Shown here: one piece after another, positions 1-11,672 of the stretch
Layout: every line of letters starts with the position of its first letter
How positions within the stretch are numbered: position 1 is the stretch's first letter
NCBI GenBank assembly: GCA_032622095.1
Contig: CP136061.1
Coordinates: 231,132,944-231,196,943, forward strand
Origin: Siphonodentalium dalli
Lineage: Eukaryota; Mollusca; Scaphopoda; Gadilida; Siphonodentaliidae
Length of the DNA: 64,000 bases
Reading direction: 5' to 3'
Translations under genes and position numbers: made by a program
The notes under the pieces: generated by a model
What the model was told of the DNA's origin: nothing
What the model saw: only the letters and a program-made list of their open reading frames with translations
Database searches by the model: none

Positions 1-74
1 TTGACTAATTCATCGTTGCTCAAAAGCATCATAACATTTTTAGCAGGACCACATGGGGTCGGGCCCCTAAACCA

Positions 75-484
75 TTAACCCTTTACCCAACAGAAGGGCC
101 CTGTGCCAATGCATTCTCTTATATATGCGAGTCGACCATAGGTCGCCTCGCATATATAACAGAATGCATTGGCTTAACACATTAAACATTATAAAATTGT
201 TAAAGAATGTAAGAAAAAATGGTAAAAAGTGTTAAAAAAATATTTTTGTTAGGCCAATGCATTCTCTTATATATGCGAGGCGACCTATGGTCGACTCGCA
301 TATATAAGAGAATGCATTGGCACAGGTCTAACTGTAACTATCACAATGTGGTCAAGGAGCCGGTTCCAATTATATCCATATGTGTATGGTTCTAATACCG
401 TTCTATTGAGACGGACCGAAGATATTTTAGGATGTTGAAGCTTTATTTGGCCGGTTTTGTCCGGTTTGTTGGGTAAACCATTAA
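75..484. mobile_element. TTAA-flanked non-autonomous element, family I, with two 69-bp hairpins
   Basis: TTAA lies at both ends (75-78 and 481-484). The left terminus CCCTTTACCCAACA is matched by TGTTGGGTAAA at the right. Inside are two near-perfect hairpins of 69 bp (105-173 and 253-321); the second is the reverse complement of the first, so the whole core folds back. A second copy lies at 19,912-20,311 with better-kept ends. TTAA targets and CCCTTT termini are typical of piggyBac-like elements, but there is no transposase, so the superfamily is inferred. It sits in the first intron of the left-hand lectin paralogue, 13 bp from its splice donor. Confidence 0.7.
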
Positions 485-497
485 TACATAAACATAC

Positions 498-543
498 CTG
501 CCGAATCGGCGACAAGTAATATCAGTACGACAATAACCTCCAT
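498..543 (-). CDS. Signal-peptide exon (exon 1) of a second fucolectin-like paralogue; rest is outside the window
   Basis: On the minus strand an ATG at 543 opens a 15-codon hydrophobic leader (MEVIVVLILLVADSA) plus one base, followed by the donor GTATGT. Length, phase (1) and sequence match the signal-peptide exon at 31,471-31,516 (MKVILVLVLLVADLA). Homology continues into the intron: both share CATAACATTTT and AGCAGGACCACA, here separated from the donor by an inserted TTAA element. By homology this starts a secreted fucolectin-domain protein whose other exons lie to the left of the window. Only the leader is visible, so the domain content is inferred. The exon is too short for ordinary ORF detection. 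Confidence 0.65.
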
Positions 544-549
544 CGTATT

Positions 550-754
550 CAGCGTTCTGCGTCACCATATATATACACGTATGTTGTTTTCAGCGTTCTG
601 CGTCACCATATATATACACGTATGTTGTTTTCAGCGTTCTGTGTCACCATATATATACACGTATGTTGTTTTCAGCGTTCTGTGTCACCATATATATACA
701 CGTATGTTGTTTTCAGCGTTCTGTGTCACCATATATATACACGTATGTTGTTTT
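550..754. repeat. 41-bp tandem repeat, five copies, just upstream of a signal-peptide exon
   Basis: CAGCGTTCTG recurs at 550, 591, 632, 673 and 714, an exact 41-bp period. Each unit contains CCATATATATACACG, which on the minus strand reads as TATATATA followed by GGTGAC. The array abuts the ATG at 543, so it lies in the 5' flank or 5' UTR of the left lectin paralogue. The other paralogue has one related, TATA-poor segment at the same place. Because 41 is not a multiple of three, the array reads open in several frames; those readings are not genes. Confidence 0.9.
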
Positions 755-1196
755 CAAAGATCATCACTCCAATTGTGTTTTCGAAACAAACTAAGTTACG
801 ATGAGTTTCCGTAAAATGTACACCCTGATTCCTCGCATGATGTGTCCTCGAGACCTTCCCGTGGCACATTGCAAAGAGTTGCCACCAACACTGTCTTAAG
901 GGTCTTTTTCATGAATTCATTTGACGCGCCATTGGTAGTATAAATGGTTCGTAAATCGATGAAGTAATTTCCCATATCCGCTCTGACCAGGAGAGCGAGC
1001 ATTTGCGAATTAGGAACAAAACAGGATATTGAATTATAAGCAACCATTATCTTAGTGTCTTATATTTGTTTTGCTCTTTTCAATATTGATGAACTTGATC
1101 GAGTTAGTTTTTTGAGCTCATGAACAAAGGTACACCACCATGTGTGGTTATTAAATGTATAGATACTGGTCATTAATATAATCGTTAGAAGATATC

Positions 1197-1723
1197 TTAA
1201 AGATACGGGCGGCGTTGGCGGTAGGTATGCTGTTAAAATATTCACCTCCGTCAAAAACCGCCATAAACAGAAAGAATAGTAAAATATAGACAGACTTTGT
1301 TCTTATACCAATCAGAAATATGGCATAAACAGTATGTTATCGTCAAATGTTTTTCCTTTGTTATGTAAACAAAAGCAAGAAACGTTACTTTTCCTGGCTT
1401 TTGTTTAGATCCGGATATGGAAACATTAAGAGCGTTATTTGTTACTGTTTTCCTGATATGGAAATAATAAAGAGCGTTTATATCATTTGTGCGTGATTAA
1501 CCAATAGAATTGCGCTGTGTTTTGTAAACAGAAGCAACACTTCTGTAACACGAGCAGGCTCTTGTTTACGTACACCATCGTACGTCTTGACGACAATATA
1601 CTATTTACGCGCTGATTATGTTTGGCATATGAACAAAACTATATATATGTCAATATTCCTTCTATTGGTGGCGATTTGAACAAATATGAATATTTCTGCA
1701 ACGAACGTCGCCCGTGCCTTTAA
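1197..1723 (+). mobile_element. TTAA-flanked non-autonomous element, family II (copy 1)
   Basis: TTAA at 1197-1200 and 1720-1723 encloses termini AGATACGGGCGGCGTTGG and, reverse-complemented, AGGCACGGGCGACGTTCG. Related copies lie at 10,617-11,116 (same orientation), 24,560-25,089 (opposite), 38,051-39,122 and 45,159-47,300. Shared interior landmarks include GACGGAGGTGAATATTTT-like sequence near one end, and TCCATATCAGGAA and TAAAGAGCGTT motifs. There is no coding capacity. It is probably mobilised by an unseen transposase that uses TTAA sites. Confidence 0.75.
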
Positions 1724-4604
1724 ACAAAGAGTGTACCGGGGCAAGGAAATCGAACAAAATGTTTACGTGACACCATGCGGTCCGCTCCATAACGTCTGAG
1801 TACATCACATGATTTCATCGACACACGGCGTGATCACAGGCCCCTGTAGTAGAGTCGCTTATGTACTTCCGTGGGAATTTTTTTAACAAATGTAGAGACT
1901 ATGATATTATGATAGGGTAACACTTACTTTGTCGTCAAAAGTTTGTTAGACTTCATGGGTCCGCGACTGGAGGGAATTATGACGTAAAAAAGATGACGTC
2001 ATTGTCAGTTTAGTTCAGATGTCAGTTTTATAGTTCCATCATTGGAATTAGATTAATAGTCTACTTTTAAGTAAATGCGCATAGCGTTAATTTCTTATAT
2101 AAATTAACGAATGTCCTATACTGCATATGTGTCATGTCTTCACATTTCCGATATTAATGGAGGAGCGCGTTGAAGAGAAAATCCAACTCTATCTGAAATT
2201 ATAAAGTATGTGTAGATCTCCATCTTAGCTTGAGGGACAAGTTTTACCATCCCAATGTCTAGCCTTCTGTGCTATACTCTAAGCCGGAGTATTAATTGAG
2301 AAATATTGTGGTTAGCATATCAAATGACAATTGATGATGCAGATAAGCGCTGGTGTTAGTTCTTTTCATGACATCTTTTCAGTAGAAAATGCCTATAGTG
2401 TATCATATAACGTATAGCAATACACAAATGTTTATTGTAATCGGTATGAAGTGGGGATTGAACTTCTCAGCTATACCATGATTCGTGGCAAGCAAGAAAC
2501 AACACATCCTTGTTTATAAAACACAAACAACGGTAGAATTAAATATATGGATGTCATTTGGCCTGCTTGTATCTGTTAGTTTCGCTGTAACCTTGAATTA
2601 AATTTGCATGATAACACCATTTCAATCTGGCTTAGCTGAACTTAGCAGGTTTCAATCGTATTGATAACCACGGCAGATCAAAATAGAATAGACCCCCATA
2701 TGTGGATAATATATTCATATAAGGGGTAGCATCCCGTACCAAGATTAAAATGATATATTCAGATTCTTAAATCTGGATGATGATATTCAACAAATTAGTC
2801 CAACCACTTTCATAGCATATGTGGACTCCTTTTGTGAAGTTACTTTTAGTTATTGACCTCCCAGGACATGTTTATTCAGTTGAAATGAACATTATCATAC
2901 ACCAGGCTATCCCCAACCCCGATCCCGACACCAGACGAAGTGGTGTGTCTGGCTCTTGGCTTTCCTCGTGTTCAGTTAATTGTTGGTGACCTCACAATGT
3001 GATTCGCCCAACATACGAAAGGTGTCATGGTATGAACAAAGTAGGCTGGTGTGGACCATTGGTAGTATATACAGCAAAATGATATCTCATATTTATTTCT
3101 ATGATTTAGGCATATGAAAAGTTTAGTGTGACAATGCATTGCGTTTGTACATCAGTTTAACAGGAAAGTGGTTCTTGGCAATGGTTATGATTGTTATGAT
3201 TGATTAATGATTATTTTGAAGTTTATCGGAAATCAACATGGACTGTGCAACTGCTCTGCATATCTAACCCTGCAGTTTATATGACGAAAGAGTGTGAATG
3301 GTAAGCGCAATAGATACGAGCCAAAAATATACAGGCAATACTTATTATATTACCAATTCCCCCGTTTTGACGAACTGTTCGACCACAAGATGGGAAACTC
3401 GTGAATAATCCATTGTTAGTGATGGGTTTTCTGGTGTCATGTCATAAGTTTGATTTATTATGTCCAATATACTCTGGAATTCAGGTTCTGAATACTGAAT
3501 GACATAATGGGGCAACGTAGTCCACTAACTTCCTACAACACACTGTGAAGTAATAGTTGGAGTTAATAACAACCCGTGACGTGCCATGTTGTTTCTGGTT
3601 AGAATGTTATCATGAACCAACGAAAATGCGGAAATGAAAGAAGTTGAATTAGCACGCGTAACTATGGAGGTGGCCATGGTTCACTATAATATAATGACAT
3701 CTTTCAGACCATGTTATATAGGCCGATCCATCTATATCCCAAATGCCTCAAACTGTTCTAATTCTGTTTGATTAGGAGTTATCACATCAGTCTGGCTATA
3801 CCCCATAAATTGTATATAGCATGCTGCATTCATGCATCATGACAATCTACCCCAACCAAGTGGCATATATAGATCGACTTCAGAAGAAATTTAAATGTTC
3901 ATGTGGAGGCTATTGTACGAAGACCTCCATACATGTTCACTTGATAAGCAATCCAATTTGATAAGATAAACCTTAGTTTAAACAGTATGTATTCAAAGAA
4001 TAACGCATCAACAATAAATATACGTTTCATCGTGGACTGGATTCGACATTAAATGTACATGCTTATGTGAGTCATTTCCAGGAATCATTTTATATTCACC
4101 CCACACAACGAGAGCGTGATGGTCCAGATACACATTAGCCCTACCTGTATATGAGACAAACTAATTATATACATACATGTAGCAATACAAAAATATGCTA
4201 GTATCGCTGTAATACAAGTAAATATATTGCTTGAGTTCTATAGTTCAAATTTGTCACGATCCCATCTTGGTCATCATATTAATGCACACGTGAAAATGTA
4301 CTGGTAGTTAGTATGAACTGGTGACAAGAAGCAGTTTAAGCATGATGCAATCATCAACATTTCTTTCTACACATGTATGTTTGCAGAATGGTAGAAGCAT
4401 GGTTTCTGATCATGTTGTGTCGATTTTCCATTCCAATCACGAAGAGTACCCATACAATGATTCATTTTACGAAGACTTTTATGGATATTATGTCATATAA
4501 CTTCCGCGTGACTTCGACAGACTATCCAACCTCGTTCAACCAAGCCTATACCAACGGTATACATGTACCATGGTGAAATGGACAAGATTAAAGCATAGCT
4601 ATAA
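1724..4604. other. Stretch with no recognised gene or repeat
   Basis: AT-rich sequence with frequent stops on both strands. I see no splice-bounded open exon, protein motif, tandem array or long inverted repeat. A 67-codon frame at 4,373 has no recognisable domain. Confidence 0.5.
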
Positions 4605-5421
4605 TCACACGGGGAATCGATCGAAGGCAGCTCCGATCAGCCAACGAGGCAATCCGAGTTTTTTAGTAATTTTTTGAGACAGGAATTTAGAACTCTGCAC
4701 TAAACATTCATTATTGATGGGTCCTTGGCTATTTTGGGTCAGCACAGTGCAGTTGGTGTGATATAACATTCAGGATAACCCTTATGTCTTATGCAACAAT
4801 CAATATAAGCCAAGTTATTTTATGTGAATTGTGCCATCTTCCATCATCAAGAATTACAGCATTTGCATGTCAGAGAAACTCGGGCTAAAGCAGTGCCATT
4901 TTAAAAAACCAAAACGTAAAACTCCATTTTGATAGTCACACTCATATGTAGTCACTCGGATGGGCCTCGTTGACTATCACGGTTCAGCCTCGTTGGAAAA
5001 TCATCGCTACACCACCCTTTACGTTTTCCTCCGTCGGATGCTTATTCTGGGGGATTCTGGGGCGGCTTGGAGTAATATTCGGCTTCAAGTACATTCAATC
5101 GTAAATAGCGAGTACTGTATTTTTCCGTGCAACTAATGGATGTTTTGTTAACAGTGCCGGTATTTTCGTCATGGTTGACCTACAGAATTATATATCGTTT
5201 TCTCTGTCGTTCCACCACGTACTGCGTACTGGACAATAACCATATTAATGGGCAAACCCAAAACAGATAATACAAACCTCTCCATTTTTCGGAATCATTG
5301 GTTCCGTGCGTAGTTCTAAATTCCTGTCTCCAAAAATGACTCAAAAACTCGGAGTGCCTCGTTGGCTGCTCGGAGCGGCCTCCGATTGCTCGAAGCGGCC
5401 TTTGATCGATCCCCCGTGTGA
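4605..5421. mobile_element. PIF/Harbinger-type MITE with ~90-bp inverted ends and TAA target duplication
   Basis: The left end TCACACGGGG (4605) continues through GATCGAAGGCAGCTCCGATC, CAACGAGGCA and GACAGGAATTTAGAACT to about 4,695. The right end (about 5,305-5,421) carries the reverse complement, finishing CCCCCGTGTGA. TAA at 4602-4604 and 5422-5424 is a 3-bp target duplication, as used by PIF/Harbinger elements. There is no open frame of note inside. The assignment rests on target size and termini, not on a transposase. Confidence 0.65.
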
Positions 5422-6699
5422 TAATAACTTAACAAAGCCCCGGGCGATCTCCTGATTTATATTTTCAATTTCAGGCTTCAAAAGCCAGTCACTGTTAGCT
5501 ATATATACAGTAATCTGAGTCCGTCGCTAGACCTTTTAGTATACGAGTAGATATACTCAATCGCTATCGATATGCAAGAACGTATGGCGATCAGATGCAT
5601 CATTTGAGTGCTGGTAGCTGACAGCGCCTGAAGTTGGCAACTGGACTTTTCGCTCCACATACAATGTTGGTCTGCCGTATTCAAATATTTATATAATATC
5701 AGAGTCGAGTTTGGCACAAGTCCATATACTTAACGTGGTTGAACATATATTTCGGTTTTATATAGTGAATGGTATGTTCTCACCGAAAGCCCATGTGTGA
5801 TAATGATATGCATATGTGTCATTCTTACACGATTGGATATATTGCGGAAATTTATATGTATTTTAATGTCAAATTTCGACATTTCCGCCACATTGGCGGC
5901 CATCTCGATTACAATAAGATATTATATAACTTCGGATTATCTAAATCGGAGTATTCATATATCTAACACCGAGATATCGTTCTCCTGTGGTGGGTATGTT
6001 GTTTGAAGTATAACAAAATATAATGTTTGGCGAATTTTCACGATGCTTATTTGGAAAATAATTGTAATATGAACTCGCATTTTGAGTCATTTCCGTAAGA
6101 CAACTATTAGGAATGTGTCATAACATGGCGATTATTTATTTGGGAGAAGCAAATTAGTCTACAACATTCACCTTCTACGTAACAGAAACGTAGTTGTGTG
6201 AAAGAGGGTACAACTTGCGTATTATCGTATTTTGGCCGCCATCTTGAATTAAGTTGACAGTTTCTGGATCTAGTTAGATGTAAGTACATTATGTAATGAT
6301 CCTACTCATTTCCATCACCATTTAATTCTAATTTCTTTAAGGAAATAGTTAGAAAATAAAAAACTATATTTTGGAAAAATTCATACAACTTCCTTTAAAA
6401 TATCGCATTTGGAGAAGAAAATCAAGGTTATGATCCCAGAAATTAACTAATTTGATGCCTAAGTGATTTATTATCAAGATTGAAGAGAAATATATTCCCT
6501 AATCGTCACCAGTTCGATACAATCGGAAATGATGTAGGCGACAAGTGTGGAAAATCATCAATTTTCCCACTTCCGGTCGCCAATTTGGCGGCCATCTTAA
6601 TCGAGAGGGAATTTTTTTTATATAAAAATATAACATGGCGTCACACCATACACAGTACAAAAGGATTGTCATATATTTTATATCACAATTATATTTTTA
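5422..6699. other. Non-coding stretch with a recurring GGCGGCCATCTT motif
   Basis: No gene is recognised. The motif TGGCGGCCATCTT and close variants occur near 5,895, 6,240 (opposite strand) and 6,585, and again at 7,377, within weakly similar AT-rich text. This suggests an old dispersed repeat. No boundaries can be drawn. Confidence 0.35.
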
Positions 6700-7336
6700 C
6701 TAGCAGGTAACCCGACTTCGTCCGAGCTTTGAAGGTCAATTTGAAGGTCAATGTCAGGTCGGGGTAACGATTTGACCCGTCCAAAACAATCCCCCGACAT
6801 TTTTAAATTTAATTTGAGATAATTCTGCCTTTTTAATGAAGAGAAATGATGGTACCCGTCCCGTGATGGTACCCGTCCCTAAAAGAGGTACGTTTGTGGG
6901 TACCCGTATCAAGATGAAGATCACCTCGGGCGGAAAAACTTACCCGATGAAAATCTCCCCCGTTCCTTGGAACCCCTAAGTACGAAGATAGACATAAGAA
7001 TCACACAACACGCCGATGTCTGGATACAGACACACTCACGTCTGGCCCCAGACATACGAATCACACTACACGCATACGCTCTTTATTAACGACACTACGG
7101 ATACGAACGCTCTTTAACTATCAACGCGATTAACTCCACAGCCTGAGTGCCAATGACGGTCATTTTGGTGACTGGGTGTGGAGAAGGGGTGCTGGGAGCT
7201 TCTCCAAAACGGCGGTAAACACTGCCCGTAGATTTTTAACCTTAGATTAGAAGTTTGAGCTCAATCTGTCCAGCCGTTTTCCCGGCCATAGCTAACAGAC
7301 AAACAAACAAACAGAAGTCCCAAAATATATATTAGA
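6700..7336 (-). mobile_element. Non-autonomous Helitron
   Basis: On the minus strand the element starts TCTAATATATATTTTGGGA (base 7,336) and ends with a GC-rich hairpin-like stretch, then TACCTGCTAG (base 6,700). It is inserted between A and T with no target duplication. TC at the start, CTRR at the end preceded by a short hairpin, and A/T insertion are the Helitron hallmarks. A (TTTG)n/CTGT-rich stretch lies just inside the 5' end. A related 5'-end segment recurs at about 46,200-46,445. It has no Rep/helicase coding. Confidence 0.7.
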
Positions 7337-7589
7337 TCATCAAATCCAACAATAGCGAACTTAAGAAAATTAGCATGGCGGCCATTTTTGTGACGTCATC
7401 ATACCACCCAGTCGCGACCCCAGGGAGTCTAACAAATTTGTTTCTGAAGTACATACCATATACTGGCTCATGAGCATGGTCTCTATATTTGTTCATGATT
7501 TTACCTAGGGAGCCCAAAATCGGACATAAGCGACTCTACTACTGGGGGAAAACACCAGATACCAATATATACTATACCAGTGACGGGTA

Positions 7590-9660
7590 TCTATATCTAT
7601 ATTTGCGAATGTATGTCTGTCTGCCTGTCTGTCTGTGTTCTATAGAAATTCACAGGGGAACATCTAGATGATGCCAAAGGGGTCTACTAGGAGTAGCTTA
7701 TTACGAGAAAGATAATGGTCGGGGTTAGAATTTTCTAAAGTGACGCCGTTGTTGTCAGGGGCAGAAAAGGGGAAGGGGCAGAAAAATAATTTGTCGCCGA
7801 TTGCCACCAAACTTATATATAATCATCCCCATAATATAAGGAATCTAATGGTGTGGTTTAAATATGGCAAAAGTCACGCCGTTCGCGTCAGGGGTGTCCG
7901 GAAGGGGGAGGGGCAGATTTTTGTTCTGTCGCCGACTGCCACGAAACTTACATATAATCATCCGCATGATATGAAGAATCCAAAGGTGTGGTTTAAATAT
8001 GTAAAAAGTGGCGTTGTTCGAGTCAGGGATGCACGGAAGGGGAGAGGGGCACCAAAATTGATAAAACTAATTTTAGCGCCGATTTCCACCAAATTGATAT
8101 ATATTCTTCTTCATGATACAAGGAGTCTAATTGTGCGATTTAACAACGCCAAATTGTTGTCTTTTGGATGGGAGATTGGGAGGGGTGGGCCCTAAATTTG
8201 ATAATAATTGGTTTAGTCGCCGATTGCCACCACACTTATACAACATCATCCCCATGGTATGAAGAGTCTAATGGTGTGGCTTATATCTGTCAAATGTGGC
8301 CTCATTCGAGTCAGGGTTGCATTGAAAGGGACAGGGGCACCAAAATTTATGCACAATTTTTTGAGCGCCAATTTCCACCAAATTGATACACGTTCTTATC
8401 CATGATACGAGGAATCTAATCGTGTGATTTAAAGATGCCATAGTGGTGCTGTTTGTGTGATAGATGGGGAGGGGAGGGATTGGCACCAAATTTGATATAA
8501 AAAAATGCCGATTATCACCAAACTTATAAACAATCATCTCCATGATATCAGGAGTGTAATCATGTGGTTTAAGGATGTCACAAGTGGGGCCATTCGAGTC
8601 AGTGGTGTATAAAGATGAGAGGCACACACACAAATATATCTATATGTTCAGTGCCGATTTCCACCATATTGATACATATTCTTCTCCGTGATACGAGGAA
8701 TCTTATCGTGTGGTTTAGATACACCAAATTGGTGCCCTATGGGTGAGAGATATGGGGACCTTAAATTTGATACGAATTTGTATACTCACCAATTTCATAT
8801 ATATGCATCTCTAATCTCTAATGAGTCTTAGTGTGTGCAGCTTGAGTCCGAAATAGGGACGGGAGGGTCACCAAAACTGATACAAAATATTTTTCGTACC
8901 AATTACCATCAAATTCAGACACGTTCTTCTCAAATGATACAATAAATCGTGCCGTCTGTCTGTCTTTCTGTCTGTCTGTGTGCGTTCTATATATAACTTC
9001 ACGCGATACAATCGAGATGGCACTAAGGCGTTCTAAGAGGGGTAACTTTTTACAAGGAAGATAATGGTACGGGTTAAAATTTTCTGAAATGACGCTGTTG
9101 GTGTCAGGGTAAGAAAAGGGGGAGGTCGGCAAAATTAAAACAATATGGTGAAATAGTTTTGTCGCCGATTTCCACCAAACGAATACATAATCACCTTCGC
9201 ACTGTGGCGTTGTTCGAGCCAGCGTTGCATCAACAATTAATTTAATAAACTATTTTTAGCCCAGATTTCCACCGAATTGATATATTATTCTTCTCTATGA
9301 TACGAGGAATATCATCGTGTGATTTAAAGACGCCAAATTACTGTCGTTTGGGTGAGATGTGGGGTCATAACTATTCTCAGAATTTGTTTAGTTGCTGATT
9401 ACCACCAAACATATATATAATCATCGCCAGTATATCATGCATCCACGAGTCTAATGGGCGTGGTTTAAATATGTCAAAAGAGGCAAAAGCTGATACAAAT
9501 ATATTTGGCACCAATTTCCACCAAATTCATACACGTTTTTCTCTGATAATATACCATGAATTAAATCACATTTGGTGTCGTTTGCGTCACGGATGGCGAG
9601 CGGATATGAACTAACATTGATAAGATTGCTATTCGCCGATATCCACATATAAGTTATATA
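7590..9660 (+). repeat. Helitron-like 5' end followed by a ~140-bp dimeric tandem array
   Basis: TCTATATCTATATTTGCG at 7,590, preceded by A and followed by a TCTGTCTG run, looks like the Helitron 5' ends seen elsewhere in the window. After it, a motif like GCCGATTNCCACCAAA recurs near 7796, 7931, 8078, 8219, 8367, 8506, 8653 and 8787, then more weakly to 9,508. Spacing is about 135-148 bp. Two monomer types alternate: CCACCAAACTTATATATAATC followed by AATGGTGTGGTTT, and CCACCAAATTGATATATATTC followed by ATCGTGTGATTT. The leader with its (TCTG)n run recurs at 8,953-9,120, so the block is itself partly duplicated. Open frames here are artefacts of the array. No 3' CTAG end was found. Confidence 0.7.
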
Positions 9661-10616
9661 CAGTCACCCAGGCCATCTCCATATCATTTTAAGTAGTTTT
9701 GGGCGTTCACATTTCACAATCCCGAGATATGGTGACCCACTTAAGTCACTTGAACAATTATATCTTCTTAACTGTCATATTTATATGGGGATGGCAATCA
9801 GGGCATTCGCACAATGAGCTATCAAAAAGAGATACATAGAAGAAGCATTAAACGTATATTTATCATTCTATTGAAGAGATACATATATTCGTGCAAACTG
9901 AGAGACGTCGAACCGTCAGAGGATTGCATATATATTATAACAAAATTGAGTCTGTTCAATTCGATACAGTTTCCACAAAAAGTTACAATTTGTCAAGAGA
10001 TATGGGAGGCCTGTTCAAAAATAGTGGTCACAGTGTGCAGTCAAATATAGTTTCTTCTGATATACAAGAAAATGCAGTTAGTAGCACAAGACTTTTCAGG
10101 ATCCTCCCAATACTGACATCTGACAAGGGTTTTAGAACAGACTCATCGACTGACATAAACAACTTAAAATCTCGTTCTGTGCCTGGCACATGTAGCTGAT
10201 ATAGTAGCAGCAACATTTCGTTTAAACTGAGAATATTTAGCCAATATATAGCACCATGAACAGAGGAGCACCTGGAAATTTCTTTGAAACATCTGTATCT
10301 TCATGGAGATATGATAGCCAGGTGTCCTCGAGATCTTAGTCCAACCCACTAGATTGATTGATACATCTCAAAATGTAAAACCCAGTTATCATCTTTTATC
10401 GAACTAATGTGTTTATGATGTTCATGTATCATATTATAACGTCTAATGAAAATGCAGTTGTAAATAAATAAATACTTCATTATTGGTGGAACGGATTAAT
10501 CGCGATAAACAGAATGACAATTGACAAGGTGAGCCACTACTTATATTCCATGACTGTAATAATCATGTTTTGTGATGCTATTTGAATATACAATTTATGA
10601 GAAAACGTACAACACT
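9661..10616. other. No recognised gene
   Basis: AT-rich sequence with short open frames on both strands and no domain. AAATAAATAAATACTT near 10,460 could be the 3' tail of an old retroelement, but no coding part is visible next to it. Confidence 0.4.
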
Positions 10617-11116
10617 TTAAAGGTACGGTTGGCCTTGGCGGTGGGTATCCTGTGAAAATATTTCCACCCGTCAAAAACCGCCACAAACAGAAAGAACATC
10701 AAAATGTAGACAGACTTTGTCCGTATACAAATAAGAAATATAGCATAAACAGTATGTTATTGTCATATGTTTGACCATTGTTATGTAAACAAAAGCATAA
10801 AAATTTACTTTTCTGGTGTTTGTTTATATTATGATGGTAAACATAAAGAGCGTTCTTTGTTGGTGAATTCCTGATATGGAAGTAATAAAGAGCGTTTATG
10901 CCATTTGTGTGATTAGCCAGTAGCATTGTGTTGTCTTCTGTAACACAATCAGGCTCTTGCTTAGGTAAAATATACTAGGTCTTTATGATAACTTGCTGTT
11001 TACGCGATGGTCATGGTATATATGAACGAAAATGTATGCGTTTTAATGTTTTTCTGTTTACGGTGATTGGAACAAATATGAATATTTTCGACAACTAAGG
11101 CCTCACGTGCCTTTAA
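10617..11116 (+). mobile_element. TTAA-flanked non-autonomous element, family II (copy 2)
   Basis: TTAA at 10,617-10,620 and 11,113-11,116. The left end is AGGTACGGTTGGCCTTGGCGG and the right end, reverse-complemented, begins AGGCACGTGAGGCC. It shares the family's GGTGGGTATCCTGTGAAAAT block and the GAGCGTT repeats. It is closest to the copies in the duplicated region (38,051 and 45,159). It is non-coding. Confidence 0.75.
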
Positions 11117-11128
11117 GCAAGAGCATTC

Positions 11129-11672
11129 TCTATTCCCAACAAATATCCATATCATACAGAGGGTTTCACATCGCATTAACCTGGGCAACGCCGGGTAACC
11201 CTGCTAGTAGTATATAATGGTATATCTGGTATTTTTACCCAGAGGCCTGTGTGCGTAATGATATACCCGGTGGCGTGATATTGACGATGTGTCGCGGTAT
11301 ACATGTGTGCATTGTTAGTTTAAACATATTTTATTAGCAAAGAATAGCTAATTGGATTGGGGCATTGTTGTTTGTCAAAGGTCAAGGTCACAAGAAGCTT
11401 TCTATTCCCAACAAATATCCATATCATACAGAGGGTTTCACATCGCATTAACCTGGGCAACGCCGGGTAACCCTGCTAGTAGTATATAATGGTATATCTG
11501 GTATTTTTACCCAGAGGCCTGTGTGCGTAATGATATACCCGGTGGCGTGATATTGACGATGTGTCGCGGTATACATGTGTGCATTGTTAGTTTAAACATA
11601 TTTTATTAGCAAAGAATAGCTAATTGGATTGGGGCATTGTTGTTTGTCAAAGGTCAAGGTCACAAGAAGCTT
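11129..11672. repeat. Perfect 272-bp tandem duplication carrying a Helitron 3' end
   Basis: 11,129-11,400 and 11,401-11,672 appear identical by eye, starting TCTATTCCCAAC and ending CACAAGAAGCTT. Each copy holds a Helitron-type 3' terminus (a GC-rich hairpin-like stretch, then CCCTGCTAG followed by T) at 11,207 and 11,479. No 5' end was recognised. Confidence 0.85.

Noticed and set aside
581-814. Overlapping plus-strand frames reading MLFSAFCVTIYIHVC
   Set aside because: They are translations of the 41-bp tandem repeat; the period is not a multiple of three, so several frames stay open by chance.
796-1047. 83-codon minus-strand frame
   Set aside because: No recognisable domain, splice partners or start context; it lies upstream of the left paralogue leader but has no homologue beside the other paralogue.
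7740-8633. Long frames of 151 and 121 codons on opposite strands
   Set aside because: Both lie inside the ~140-bp tandem array and reflect its composition, not a protein.
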